Below are positions 1 to 9,689 of a stretch of DNA of 39,833 nt, in pieces (the first letter of the stretch is position 1; every line of letters begins with the position of its first letter). The stretch is from IMG/VR virus record IMGVR_UViG_3300040801_001899, positions 1 through 39,833 of that record, one strand, 5' to 3'. The stretch is from a virus. The notes beneath the pieces were generated by a model that was not told the DNA's origin, did no database searches, and worked only from the letters and a program-made list of their open reading frames with translations. The position numbers and the translations under genes are program-made.

Positions 1-117
1 CAAAAAGAATATTTATTAACATCTTTAATTCTTAACGCCTCCCCCACTCCCGAAACAATAGAACAAATTAAAATTATAATTATTACTGAATACATTATGC
101 GCCTATTATCCCGTGAG
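1..117. repeat. Terminal direct repeat, copy 1 (circular contig closure)
   Basis: Bases 1-117 are identical to 39717-39833. The shared block starts inside the membrane-protein gene and ends inside the last codons of the fibre gene, so it falls within genes rather than in a dedicated end sequence. The simplest reading is an assembly overlap from a circular or terminally redundant genome, giving a unit of about 39,716 bp. A real short terminal repeat is possible but less likely. Confidence 0.9.
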
Positions 118-3100
118 CCACTAAATCATCATAAAGTGCCCTGCACCACGATCCTATTTGTGTAACCGTAGGCGAAGCTGGTAAAGCTGTACGGTACGCC
201 GTTCCCAAAGGCGTCGCCCACCCCGTGCGTCGTGCACCAATGATTTTATCAAGCGCCCCGCTACTGCTACGTTTTATATAAATCCCCGCCTCGTCCGTTT
301 CGTTGTTTGTTGTTCTGCTTCTAAATTCAATAAACGTAACCCCCTCATAAGCAAGTTTCAATGCCAATCTTGAACTTGAATAATTTGCACTTATCTTATT
401 TGAGCTAATCATTAAAACGTGATTATGGTTAAGATCGGATGGGTAAGTCCCCGTGTCCACAACTGCTGATGAACTATAAGAAACATACCCCGTAAAACTG
501 CTCGGCGTCGCCACCGCCACACTATATAAACAATTCGCACCCTCTGAACCTTCACTATATCCAAGTGTCATACGTGGCGTTCCCGTCGATGTCCTAAATG
601 ATGAACCCGTGATTATAACTCCAGAAATATTTCCAGCCGTTATATTTCCCTTTATGGTTAATGTGTTAGCCGTCGTCATATTCCAATCAAGTCCAGCACT
701 CAAATTTCCAGAACCGTCTTTTGTCCCACAGAATATTTTTGGAGCCCCCGTTGTATGCGTTCGCCAAACTTCAAATCCGCTTTCAGAATTTCCTATGTAA
801 GCCGTCGTCCCCGTATTCAAAGATATTTTATAAGTGCCTGTTACCACACTTAACTTTGCTGTATCAAAAGTCCACCCCGCAATACTTTGAACTGATTCAG
901 TAAAATTAACTAACACGTTCCCGCTATAAACTAATTGGAAAAATACACCCGAAGCATTAACACCCGTCTGCACGTAAGTCGTGGTAGAAATACCCCTTAT
1001 TATCAATCTTGTGCTTGTTGAATCATACCTTCCAAATACTACCGTCTCCGCAACACTATATCCACTTAAATAATCAGAGGACGTCCCGCCCAAATAAAAC
1101 TTAGAGGTCGTGTTATACAATTTATTAACATCAAACGTCCACCCCGCAATAAAATTTACATATCCTAAAGAGAATTTCCCCGCCGTATCTTTTATTCCAT
1201 AGTCCGTCGCCGACGTCCAGAACATTTTCACCGCACCGTTTTGAACTGAAACGGTTTTAGTCGCAGAACTTAAAATTATATCCGTCCCGTTACTAAGCTG
1301 TTGATGAGTGAACGTCCACCCCCCTATCGTCTTTGTAGTATTTGATAATTCAAAATAACTTGAACTGCCCTGCTTAAATGCTATTCCATAATTTGTTTGA
1401 TATGCCCCGTTGCCGTCTTTTATTTTTCCAAACGACAAATAAAAAGGAGTATCAACTGCCGAAATATCATAATTCAGATAAACACCAAACGCCGTTGATG
1501 CCGTGTATAGTACCATTTGATTATCTTTACCCCCTGCGTCCGTTACAATGTTTGAAGTAATCCCTGTTGCCGTTATATCCCACCCCCCTATCTCTCCACC
1601 CGCTAAAGCATATATCACTCCCTTTATGTAAATATTATCAACCGCATATAATCCATAACCAGATAACGCACCCCCAAAATCCGCATCCGTTATCCCTGTT
1701 AATTTTCCTAACCTTACTTTTAAATTACTTCTGCCACTCCACTCCGCCCAACTTGAAATCCCGTCCGCGACATCCATATACGGACTTGCAGAATCATCAC
1801 TCGTTAAATAAATAACACCCTGTCTTGAATCATACCCTCCGTTAGCCGTCCCGACATTTCCAACTCTCGCAAAAGCACCCCCCACCTGAATATCTGCTAA
1901 GACGGTTCCCTCCAAATAAACGCCTGCTATGTAATTGCCAGACGTGAAAAGCACCTTCACTATTGCCAGAGTAACCACGCTTGTTGAATCGGTGTCAACC
2001 GTTTGCTGTAAAATAATATCACCCGCCCAGAATGGCTGTCTGTTATTCCCTTCAGGATCTTCAAAATAAATCTGCACCTGTGCGCCCCCGCCCCCGCCCC
2101 ACGTATTACAGCTTTTGACCTTCGCTGAACTTGTTACAAATAAACTGCCATTCGTCGCCCGTATCGTGTTAATAACCAATTCATAAACATTCATTCTGCC
2201 CCTTACCCAAAGGTCGTGTAATTCTAAAGTAGACCTTGCCGTCGTCGTAATTCCATAATCTAACTGCCACCCCGCTCCCTTCCAACCAGAGGTAAAATTA
2301 TTATAAAATCTTTTATCCCCTGTTTGATTAACATCTGAACTAACTGAACTCGTCCCCGTCCCGTAAACATTTAATATTCCATCTGTTTGTAATGTTGATG
2401 AGAATCTGCCCGTCCCCGTGACATCAAGGTTGAAAGAAGGGTTTGTGTTTACTATTCCCACCTTTCCACTTGAAGGTTGAAGGATTAATGGCAAAACACC
2501 CACCCCCTGTTGAATTGCCTGTATCTGAACTATATTATTCGTCGTGTCAAGGAGAATTGTAAATTCTTTTCTCGTCCCCGACGTTACTGAATTTCCTATT
2601 CTGAAAAATGCGTTCCCGCTTGAAGCGATATGGTTGATAGTCCCACTTGCACCTTCGGTGTGTAAAAGACTTTGAGGATTCGTTACCCCGATTCCAACCT
2701 GACCCGTTGGTAGAATTGATAAGACCTCCGTCGCCCCCGCCTTGAACATAAACCTCCCGTCCGATCCATTATCTCTTCCCAAATCCCAATAATAGGCATC
2801 GCTATATCCTAATCTTAATTGACCGACCCCCGCCGTGCCGTCAGAACAAACAGTAAGGTTTCTTCCCGCAACCGTCGTTCCTATTCCAACTTTACCCAAA
2901 ACTAATAATCCATCTGTCGGAGCCGTGCTAATTCCCGCAAAAGTAGAACCTATAACCACACCTCCGTTTACGTCTAACTTATTGACAGGCGACACAATAT
3001 TGATTCCAACCTGATAAGCGACAAGCGTATCAGCTACAAGAGTTTTTCCATTAAGCCCCCCGATCATATTCGGGAATATTTCGTATGTCGTCGCATCCAC

Positions 3101-4105
3101 TCCCGTCCCCGATTGTTCCGTCCACGTTACCGTGTCAAAATCATTTGAATGTAAAAACTTTACGTAAGCCGTTGCCGTGGACGTCTCCCCGTTTGATCCT
3201 CTTAATAACAACCTGAAATAAATTATATTTCCATCGACCCTAAATTGTAACTCCCAGTAACTTACTTGAGGTATCATGTGCCGTGGCGTCTGGAACGTCC
3301 CCGTCGCATTAAACCACTTATTGTTGAAAGGATATGCCAGACCTGATAGAGCATAAGAACTCAAATAATCCATACCATAAGCAACAGGTATTCTATATCT
3401 CGACGCCTGTCCAAACCCCGGCCCATTAAATAATAACTCAACGTCAAACACACCCTCTAAAGAAAGAAAAGTAAAATATCCTATTTCATAATAAGTGTTC
3501 GCCGTCGGTGGAAATGTAATACCCGAAATAACCCTTTCAACATACGTCCTCACTCTTTTCTCTTGGAACATCAGCTTATTGGAAGAGTTCATATACAGCC
3601 AATCACTCGTAACGATTGTTGCACTTGTAAATTTCAGATAACCCGATAAATTTAAACTTGAAAATGTAGGACTACTCGTCGTCGTAATATCCTGAATTGT
3701 GTTTAATAGATTAGTCGTTAATTTTAAATTCGTTGAACTATAACCCAAAGAGAACTGTCCCGTCCCGCTATTATAACTCAATGGGTATGAAGCACTAAAG
3801 GAACTTAAACTCGCCCCACCTTCACCCCACACCAAACCCGTCGTCTGCGTCGAATCTGCTTTTAATACCTGACCGTCCGCCCCCACCCCTAACCTCGCAG
3901 GTACTGTTGAATAACTTAATAAATCCCCCTTCGTCGTTAATAAACTGACATCAAGTTTTCCACTAAATAAATTCATCAAATCTGTTTGACTTGATATACT
4001 CCCCGTTATCCCTCCCCAAATAGCCGTCCCCCCTGCTATTATAGAACTCGTTCTGCCAAATCTGAATATTAAATCTTTTACTTCTTTGTTAGTTAAATTT
4101 TTCAT
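95..4105 (-). CDS. Large tail fibre / receptor-binding protein
   Basis: The 1336-residue product is very probably the distal tail fibre. Its N-terminal part has the TTKGDLL...GVGADGQVLKAD...GLVWG module common at the start of phage fibres. The middle and C-terminal parts are Gly/Ser/Thr-rich, with recurring segments such as GWTFD...KL and GIGT/VGIG that suggest a trimeric beta-rich shaft. No endosialidase-type chaperone or catalytic motif is recognised. It is the last gene of the tail module, 9 bases after the baseplate gene, where receptor-binding proteins usually sit. The start has only an AT-rich leader and no clear Shine-Dalgarno. Its stop overlaps the start of the four-helix membrane protein across the contig junction (TAATG), suggesting translational coupling. 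The exact receptor role is inferred from position and composition. Confidence 0.8.
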   Translation of the reverse strand: MKNLTNKEVKDLIFRFGRTSSIIAGGTAIWGGITGSISSQTDLMNLFSGKLDVSLLTTKGDLLSYSTVPARLGVGADGQVLKADSTQTTGLVWGEGGASLSSFSASYPLSYNSGTGQFSLGYSSTNLKLTTNLLNTIQDITTTSSPTFSSLNLSGYLKFTSATIVTSDWLYMNSSNKLMFQEKRVRTYVERVISGITFPPTANTYYEIGYFTFLSLEGVFDVELLFNGPGFGQASRYRIPVAYGMDYLSSYALSGLAYPFNNKWFNATGTFQTPRHMIPQVSYWELQFRVDGNIIYFRLLLRGSNGETSTATAYVKFLHSNDFDTVTWTEQSGTGVDATTYEIFPNMIGGLNGKTLVADTLVAYQVGINIVSPVNKLDVNGGVVIGSTFAGISTAPTDGLLVLGKVGIGTTVAGRNLTVCSDGTAGVGQLRLGYSDAYYWDLGRDNGSDGRFMFKAGATEVLSILPTGQVGIGVTNPQSLLHTEGASGTINHIASSGNAFFRIGNSVTSGTRKEFTILLDTTNNIVQIQAIQQGVGVLPLILQPSSGKVGIVNTNPSFNLDVTGTGRFSSTLQTDGILNVYGTGTSSVSSDVNQTGDKRFYNNFTSGWKGAGWQLDYGITTTARSTLELHDLWVRGRMNVYELVINTIRATNGSLFVTSSAKVKSCNTWGGGGGAQVQIYFEDPEGNNRQPFWAGDIILQQTVDTDSTSVVTLAIVKVLFTSGNYIAGVYLEGTVLADIQVGGAFARVGNVGTANGGYDSRQGVIYLTSDDSASPYMDVADGISSWAEWSGRSNLKVRLGKLTGITDADFGGALSGYGLYAVDNIYIKGVIYALAGGEIGGWDITATGITSNIVTDAGGKDNQMVLYTASTAFGVYLNYDISAVDTPFYLSFGKIKDGNGAYQTNYGIAFKQGSSSYFELSNTTKTIGGWTFTHQQLSNGTDIILSSATKTVSVQNGAVKMFWTSATDYGIKDTAGKFSLGYVNFIAGWTFDVNKLYNTTSKFYLGGTSSDYLSGYSVAETVVFGRYDSTSTRLIIRGISTTTYVQTGVNASGVFFQLVYSGNVLVNFTESVQSIAGWTFDTAKLSVVTGTYKISLNTGTTAYIGNSESGFEVWRTHTTGAPKIFCGTKDGSGNLSAGLDWNMTTANTLTIKGNITAGNISGVIITGSSFRTSTGTPRMTLGYSEGSEGANCLYSVAVATPSSFTGYVSYSSSAVVDTGTYPSDLNHNHVLMISSNKISANYSSSRLALKLAYEGVTFIEFRSRTTNNETDEAGIYIKRSSSGALDKIIGARRTGWATPLGTAYRTALPASPTVTQIGSWCRALYDDLVAHGIIGA

Positions 4106-4114
4106 ATTATTTTT

Positions 4115-5335
4115 TTACCAATGAGCATATTCCCCTATATCCTCTTGTCTTATCTTGCTTACTAACTTTTCTTTTGTAACTTCTATTTTATTATTTAACA
4201 CGCAGGGTTTTGTAAATACAGGCGACGTCTCAATCCTCGTCTCCGTGTGTAACCCCCACCTTGATAATAATTCGTTAGACAACATTGTGCCTAACTTCAT
4301 ATAAATTCCACTAACCGTCGTGCTTGATACTGTTCTATCCCCGATAAAAACCATTAAATGTTGCATAACATAAAGACCATGCAACCCCGTCCCCTCGTGA
4401 TATTCTCTTGGTTGATATTCATTATTGACATCTGCGTACCACTGTCTAACGGTCGTCGAATGATAACCAGAACTGTAATCCCACTTCCCCGCTATCCAAC
4501 TATAATTATACCCCTCCGCAGACGGAATGTCTGGTTCAATATCAATCTGCTCAAATGAAAATTTATCACTATCCGCAACCGTATAATTTCTTGTCGCCTT
4601 CGTTGAAATAAATTTATGTAAAATAAAACTTGGCGTCGCACTATACGTCGGGTTAGGTGAAATTGAAAAACCAAACAAGGAACATAATTCACTTAACAAA
4701 TCAAAAAAATTTAATTTATTATCTGAATAATTTTCTGTCAATGTAACCGAATCGATATTATCGTGCTGAGTTGAATACGGTTGATTCAAACACCACAGCA
4801 TATTTAAATCCATCCTTAACTTATGGTAATAAATATCATAAGGATAGATAGGCGTCCAATACGTTGAACTCGCCCAAACTGTATTATCAATTTCAGAAGT
4901 GTCTAAAAGCATCCCCGCCACCGTGAATAATTTTTTCATCAAGAAAATAATTTGAACAAACGGGTAACCCTGAGAATCACTCGCCGTATATTGATCCCCC
5001 GTTCCCGTCGCTATTGCCGTAAATAAGGTATCATACTCCACAACGTAATTCTGTAACTTTGCTAAATGACTTTCCACCTCACAATAATAGCTTCGTGAAT
5101 CCCAATCATAGGTAGTATTTTTTATAATCCCGATAAACCTCACCGATCCATCATAATAAATATGAACTTTAACGCCTCTGTTCAGCCACGTCTTAGTCGT
5201 CGCCCCGTTAAACCTTATATCCGCAACACCGATTGCAGGTCTATAATTTTTATTTCTCTTGACGTGATCGAATGAAAAACCTCCGTATAAATAACTACTC
5301 CTATCCGTCCCGTCTAAATAAACTTGAATAGCCAC
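4115..5335 (-). CDS. Baseplate / distal tail hub protein
   Basis: The 406-residue protein lies directly between the tape measure and the fibre gene, the usual place for the distal tail or tail-hub protein of siphoviruses. The N-terminus (YLDGTDRSSYLYGGFSFDHVKRN) followed by RGVKVHIYYDG..RFIGIIKNTTYD resembles the opening beta-sandwich and hub domain of baseplate proteins that bend the tube towards the tip. The middle (about residues 95-260) is aromatic-rich. The start codon is GTG, placed immediately after the TAA stop of the tape-measure gene, so expression is probably coupled. The assignment rests mainly on gene order and length; an associated peptidase is not seen. Confidence 0.65.
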   Translation of the reverse strand: MAIQVYLDGTDRSSYLYGGFSFDHVKRNKNYRPAIGVADIRFNGATTKTWLNRGVKVHIYYDGSVRFIGIIKNTTYDWDSRSYYCEVESHLAKLQNYVVEYDTLFTAIATGTGDQYTASDSQGYPFVQIIFLMKKLFTVAGMLLDTSEIDNTVWASSTYWTPIYPYDIYYHKLRMDLNMLWCLNQPYSTQHDNIDSVTLTENYSDNKLNFFDLLSELCSLFGFSISPNPTYSATPSFILHKFISTKATRNYTVADSDKFSFEQIDIEPDIPSAEGYNYSWIAGKWDYSSGYHSTTVRQWYADVNNEYQPREYHEGTGLHGLYVMQHLMVFIGDRTVSSTTVSGIYMKLGTMLSNELLSRWGLHTETRIETSPVFTKPCVLNNKIEVTKEKLVSKIRQEDIGEYAHW

Positions 5336-8101
5336 TTAAACCTCGTCCGTCCCCTTCCCTAATCTCATTAATCTTTTTTGATTAGGGTTTACAGTATTCT
5401 GCGTAAATACAAGTCCGTCAATGTTCGCACTTATTCTTGTACTCATATCCTTACTGATAAAATTTTTATTTAATGCCTGAATGGAATCGACAATCTTGTT
5501 TAACATCTGCGTCTCCCCCGTCCCCGACGTCATTCCCGCCTTTGACGTAACACTCACTCTTTCGCCACTCTCTACCATCATAGGAAAAGAATCATTCGGG
5601 TAACCCTGCGGAACCACAAATGATCCGCCCCCCGCCATTTTTACAACCCCTCTTGGCGTCCCCTTAAACTCTCCCCCCTTGTTTGCAAATAATCCTGTAA
5701 TCAATCCAACTATTCCACCGCTCCCCGAATCAAAGGCACTTGAAAATATTCCTATCACACTGCTTACAACATTTGCAATTTGATTTGCAACTTCCAATGC
5801 ACTAACTAACTGACCGTAAAACGTGTTCCCCGCTATATGAAAAGCGTTTTGAATTGCAAAAGCACTCCCCATCATTCGGTTCATCAAATCGGTCTGTCTC
5901 GTCATACTATTTGTAATTTCATCATTATTCTTTTTTCTCTCTTCGTCCGTCTCTATTTCTGGTTTTTTTATTTTTGTATCTGGTTCATCAACATCATACA
6001 AAGGTAATTCCTTCGCCTTGGCGTCCGCCCTATCTTTTAATGTTCCCGTCCACGGATAGTTAGGGTATATATCCATATCCCTCCCAATCTTTTCTGATCT
6101 TTTTTTCACCTGAGCATTTTCTATCTCCTGAACTTCTTTCAATGCTTTTAAATACGCCTCCGTATCCCTTACCATTTGTCCAGATAATTGTGCCCTCGCC
6201 GTTTCAAGTTTAAAGATCTCCCCCTCCGTTAATTTCTGATTCAATAATGCTTTATCTATTTCTTTAATCTGATCCTCAACTGTTTTCATCGGACTAACCA
6301 AACCCTCAATATATTCCGCCATCTTACTAAGTCCGTCCCCCGCCTCCGTGAAATCAATTTTCTTTGATAATTCCTCAATCTCTTTTAACGTCGGCACTAA
6401 ATCCTTATCATTTATTGTCATTAACTTTACGTCCGCCGTCAGTGCCTCAATCCTTTTCTCAATCTCATCTATCGTTGCCGTGTTCACATTAAATTTAATA
6501 TCTATTACATTTGCTTTTTCTTCACCCTTCGGTGCAACACTTCCCCCGAATGCATCTATAAATCCACCAAACTTCGGCATAAATTTATTTACACCTTCAA
6601 ACTTTGTTTTTAGTCTCTCCGTCGCATCCGCAATCTCTTCAATACTCATCTTGGTTCTGTAATTAAAGGGTCCCCCTATTTTTTCATTTAATTCATCTAA
6701 CCAATAAATTCCGTCTTTCACTCCACTCGTAAACCACTCAAACGTGTCCGCCACCCCCTCCACACTCCACTTGACCGCATCTAAAGCATAACCTAACGTT
6801 CTCATAGGGACATTTTTTACATACCAATTAATCATTTCAAATAATTCTGAAAAAACATTTTCTGTTTCTTTTGTCTTATGCGATAATTCCTCTTGTTCGT
6901 CCTGTAATTCTTTTTGTTTGTCTTTTATTTCTTGTAATAATTCTCCCTGTCTCTCTAAAGATAAATTCCCTTTCTCCATCCCCGCCCCATACTCATTGGT
7001 TAATCTTTTTAAATCTCTTTCCAGAATATCAACATCTGCCAAAAATATATCCCAAACGTCAATGTAAGATTCCAATAACGGTATAGCATACTCCACTGTT
7101 TTTATTAATGCATTTTCGATCGCCGTCTGTGCCTTTTCAATCTTATGCGACCAACTCTGCGTTTGAACATCATAGGCAACTCCTAACGCCCCTAAACTAT
7201 CCTGCATCTGTCTAATATCATCACTCGCCATCTGAAAATTCTGCCCCGTTACACCGACTATTGCGTTCACACCCTCAATACGTCCTATCATTTCCTTTAA
7301 TTTATTTTGACTTCCCCCCGCAATTTCCAACATCTTACCGAACGCCTCTTGTAACGTATAGGTATTTCTCCACCCGTCCCCTAATTCTTTATTAACCCCG
7401 ATTAATGCCCCCCGTATCTGTGTCATAGCAACACTCGTGGGCGTCCCCTGTTTCGTTAGGGTTGCCACCATAGCACTAACCTCTTCAAATCCCACACCCA
7501 TAACACTTGCGATATTTGCAACTGTTGAATAACTACTCGCCAACTCTTCAAACGTCGTCTTACCTAACCTGACCGTCGTAAACATTTGATCCGCCGTCTT
7601 CTCAACATCTTTAGCATCAATCTTAAAGGCGTTCATAACAGTTGTTAATCCATCAACCGCAACCTCCGTGCTTGTTAATCCTGCTATTGCGGATCTACTC
7701 GCGACATCCAAATACTTTATAGCGTCCCCCGCCTGAACCCCCGCACTCGTTACCTGATAAAATGCCCCCGTTAAATCCTTTGTTCCAACTCCTAACTTTG
7801 TAGATAAAGCTAAGACCTCGTCCCCGTATTTTTTTAATTGTGTTTTACTGACATTTATAATTGTATTTACATTCTGCATCCCTTTATTAAATTCCAGAAA
7901 TGCCTGTACTCCTTTTTTGACCGCCCCCGCTATCGCAACCGCACTAAACGCCCCAAGCATAGCACCTTTCAAACTATTCATTGTATTTGATATTCTTTTA
8001 CTTGCCTGTGTCGTCCTCGTCTCCGCCGTCTTCAACGCCCTTTCCAGATTCCCCACCCTTCCCTCTATATCAACATACAATTCCGCAATACGTTCTGCCA
8101 T
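5336..8101 (-). CDS. Tail tape measure protein
   Basis: The 921-residue protein sets tail length and occupies the tail lumen. Residues about 85-260 match the TP901-type tape-measure core: a long helical region with LTGAFYQVTSAG, STEVAVDGL, LGKTTFEELA and TKQGTPTSVAMTQIRGAL. This is followed by coiled-coil segments rich in Lys and Glu (about 370-410 and 560-680). Hydrophobic stretches near residue 50 and around 790-830 (ANVVSSVIGIF, GGIVGLITGLF) could act in membrane passage during DNA ejection. It starts with ATG overlapping the stop of the frameshifted chaperone (TAATG). By the usual proportionality of about 1.5 angstrom per residue, the tail would be roughly 140 nm long; that figure is an inference. 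Confidence 0.92.
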   Translation of the reverse strand: MAERIAELYVDIEGRVGNLERALKTAETRTTQASKRISNTMNSLKGAMLGAFSAVAIAGAVKKGVQAFLEFNKGMQNVNTIINVSKTQLKKYGDEVLALSTKLGVGTKDLTGAFYQVTSAGVQAGDAIKYLDVASRSAIAGLTSTEVAVDGLTTVMNAFKIDAKDVEKTADQMFTTVRLGKTTFEELASSYSTVANIASVMGVGFEEVSAMVATLTKQGTPTSVAMTQIRGALIGVNKELGDGWRNTYTLQEAFGKMLEIAGGSQNKLKEMIGRIEGVNAIVGVTGQNFQMASDDIRQMQDSLGALGVAYDVQTQSWSHKIEKAQTAIENALIKTVEYAIPLLESYIDVWDIFLADVDILERDLKRLTNEYGAGMEKGNLSLERQGELLQEIKDKQKELQDEQEELSHKTKETENVFSELFEMINWYVKNVPMRTLGYALDAVKWSVEGVADTFEWFTSGVKDGIYWLDELNEKIGGPFNYRTKMSIEEIADATERLKTKFEGVNKFMPKFGGFIDAFGGSVAPKGEEKANVIDIKFNVNTATIDEIEKRIEALTADVKLMTINDKDLVPTLKEIEELSKKIDFTEAGDGLSKMAEYIEGLVSPMKTVEDQIKEIDKALLNQKLTEGEIFKLETARAQLSGQMVRDTEAYLKALKEVQEIENAQVKKRSEKIGRDMDIYPNYPWTGTLKDRADAKAKELPLYDVDEPDTKIKKPEIETDEERKKNNDEITNSMTRQTDLMNRMMGSAFAIQNAFHIAGNTFYGQLVSALEVANQIANVVSSVIGIFSSAFDSGSGGIVGLITGLFANKGGEFKGTPRGVVKMAGGGSFVVPQGYPNDSFPMMVESGERVSVTSKAGMTSGTGETQMLNKIVDSIQALNKNFISKDMSTRISANIDGLVFTQNTVNPNQKRLMRLGKGTDEV

Positions 8102-8723
8102 TATTTGAGCACTCCTATTTTTCTAAAATATGCCACGTCCGCTAAATCCTTTTTAAGCTCTGCCTCTTTATCTTTTATTTCTCCTGATAATCTATACACC
8201 GCAACCTCTGGTAACTTACTCAATAAAAGAGAATACTGCCTCTGCGTTAAATTTCCTATCTCATTAATATCCAGACTATAAACAGAAATTAAAAGAGCAT
8301 CCGCTAACTCCGTCGTAAGGTTTAACGTTTCGCCACTACTTTTTTTTTCTCATTAACTTCTGGATTCTCTAACTTGGTAAGCAGATTTAATATTTCCACC
8401 CGATCATCTTTAATCAACTCGTCAAACTCTTCCCTTGTTAAATTCACCTCCCCATGCTTATAACTATCCCACAACATATCGTTAAGATATTTTTTTGAAC
8501 TATAAACAAATGTGCTTAACTCCGTAGGTGTGTATTCTCTTCTTAACTCCGAAACAAGCATCGCTAATCTGTCTTCTTTATCCAGAATACTTTTTTGAAT
8601 AACAGAAAAATTATGCTCTCTAAATGAGTCTGAAACAGCACCAAAATCAATGTCCTTTTTACTTCGTTCATAAAATTTTAGTGCCGTCTCTCCTATTTTG
8701 AACGTGAAACTATTTCTTTTCAT
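8101..8723 (-). CDS. Tail assembly chaperone, -1 frameshift product (gpGT-like)
   Basis: Between the gpG stop and the tape-measure start lies about 220 bases with no independent start. The -1 frame is open from the A9 run (8340-8348) to a TAA at 8101-8103. It encodes a helical tail with segments such as LADALLISVYSLDINEIG, LLLSKLPEVAVYRL and KDKEAELKKDLADVAYF. Joining the zero frame to the -1 frame at the slippery A AAA AAA gives a product of about 207 residues, and the total length of 623 bases plus one divides exactly into 208 codons. The stop overlaps the tape-measure ATG. Programmed frameshifting at this spot is well established for long-tailed phages; the efficiency and any stimulatory structure were not assessed. 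Confidence 0.85.
8322..8723 (-). CDS. Tail assembly chaperone, short form (gpG-like)
   Basis: The 133-residue acidic helical protein sits between the tail tube and tape-measure genes, where lambda-type phages encode the gpG chaperone that coats the tape measure during assembly. The codons for residues 126-128 are three consecutive AAA (Lys) inside a run of nine A on the coding strand (8340-8348), followed by GTA; the zero frame then ends five codons later. This arrangement is the classic slippery site that yields the longer gpGT form annotated separately. No sequence motif beyond helical character and position was used. The preceding leader is AT-rich, with AAGGATGC just upstream. Confidence 0.8.
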   Translation of the reverse strand: MKRNSFTFKIGETALKFYERSKKDIDFGAVSDSFREHNFSVIQKSILDKEDRLAMLVSELRREYTPTELSTFVYSSKKYLNDMLWDSYKHGEVNLTREEFDELIKDDRVEILNLLTKLENPEVNEKKKVVAKR

Positions 8724-8749
8724 TTTTTTGCATCCTTAATTAAGTTTTA

Positions 8750-9136
8750 TTACGCCTCTGCTAATGCACCATTGATCCTGCCTGTATATGCAACCTTAAC
8801 AGCACTATCAACATCCCCCCCGATTGATTTACTCAATAAGATTGCGTTGCCCGTATAGGTCTTACTTGACGTGCCGTCCGTGAATACAACAGTGATTGCC
8901 GTCTGCGTATTTAACGGTAAATCAGTTTTTGTGGCATCTTTGAAAAGATTGAAACTGATTGAGCGGGAATTTCTTCCGCCCAAATATTCACTTTCACTCT
9001 GAGCCGTCTCCGTGTCCGTAACATCTATTTCAGAAAAATTTTCTTCTAACTGTAAATCACTTACTCCGTACTTGTTAGAAGTAACACTGCTCGCACCGAA
9101 ATAAAATGTTGCCCTTGCAAATTCGTTTTTACTCAT
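8750..9136 (-). CDS. Major tail tube protein
   Basis: The 128-residue beta-rich protein directly precedes the tail chaperone genes, which is the usual position of the tail tube subunit. It has the compact all-beta composition expected, with DLQLEENFSEIDVTD near residues 27-41, a Thr/Ser-rich middle and AITVVFTDGTSSKTYTGNAILLS around residues 80-105. A strong Shine-Dalgarno (AAAGGAG) lies seven bases upstream of the ATG, consistent with abundant expression. A short palindrome (9171-9185) sits in its leader. The function is inferred from position, size and fold-like composition. Confidence 0.75.
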   Translation of the reverse strand: MSKNEFARATFYFGASSVTSNKYGVSDLQLEENFSEIDVTDTETAQSESEYLGGRNSRSISFNLFKDATKTDLPLNTQTAITVVFTDGTSSKTYTGNAILLSKSIGGDVDSAVKVAYTGRINGALAEA

Positions 9137-9170
9137 TTTGCTTTACTCCTTTTATTTATTTTTATTTATC

Positions 9171-9185
9171 CGTGAACCGTTCACG
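9171..9185. repeat. 15-bp palindrome upstream of the tail tube gene
   Basis: CGTGAAC and GTTCACG flank a central C at 9178, between the tail-terminator stop and the tail-tube Shine-Dalgarno. As RNA it could fold as a five-base stem with a five-base loop, but no U-tract follows it on the minus strand, so it is unlikely to be a terminator. It may be an RNA-stability element or a protein site for the highly expressed tube gene. Confidence 0.5.
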
Positions 9186-9187
9186 TT

Positions 9188-9574
9188 TTATTTATATACC
9201 ATTTGTAATTTGAACTCTAAATATGCAATCCAATAACCAGAATCAAATATCGTCCTCGTCGGTCTCGTTGCGTCTATTGCAAATAAATAATGCGTCCCGA
9301 TAGGCATTGAACTCTCCGCCCCGTCCAAAGCATCCAGAATACTTTTAGCCAAAGTCTCCACTACCGTTGCCGTGCTTCCATTATCATAAATAGCAAACTG
9401 TAAATAATATTCTGCAAACTTCGTCTCCGTGTCCTTTGAGAAACTACTCGCAACCACTTCAAATATTACATAAGGTTTGGTTATTTCTATCCCTTCGGGA
9501 ATTTGGTTGTAATAAATTTCACCCGTAATATTTGTTAATTTCGTTACAATAGCTTTTCTTATATCTAAATCCAC
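9188..9574 (-). CDS. Tail terminator / tail completion protein
   Basis: The 128-residue protein begins with an alpha-beta pattern (LDIRKAIVTKLTNITGEIYYNQIPEG, then KPYVIFEVV) typical of the small tail-terminator fold (gpU or DUF3168-like) that caps the tube. It sits between the gp10-like protein and the tube gene, as expected. The annotated start is GTG, with GTAAGG just upstream and no better ATG nearby; the true start could differ by a few codons. The call comes from gene order and secondary-structure pattern, not a diagnostic motif. Confidence 0.65.
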   Translation of the reverse strand: MDLDIRKAIVTKLTNITGEIYYNQIPEGIEITKPYVIFEVVASSFSKDTETKFAEYYLQFAIYDNGSTATVVETLAKSILDALDGAESSMPIGTHYLFAIDATRPTRTIFDSGYWIAYLEFKLQMVYK

Positions 9575-9689
9575 CTTACAACCGCCTGATTTTCTTTATT
9601 ACCTCTACGGAGAACTAATATTATGTCTTTTTTGACATATTACACGGGAATAAAATTAACCCGTCTTAAAACTCATTTATGAACGTTTT

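Noticed and set aside
1-117. Short terminal repeat as a packaging end
   Set aside because: The repeat lies inside two genes with no special structure; circular-assembly overlap explains it more simply.
609-903. Plus-strand open frames opposite the fibre gene, and all other plus-strand frames across the window
   Set aside because: They lie opposite long coherent minus-strand genes, have low-complexity Pro/Ser/Leu-rich translations typical of antisense reading, and lack Shine-Dalgarno sequences or operon context.
9575-9689. Small gene in the gap before the tail terminator gene
   Set aside because: A frame reading VKKDIILVLRRGNKENQAVV is open for about 23 codons but has no start codon; a nearby TATGTC/GACATA inverted repeat has no terminator-like tail.
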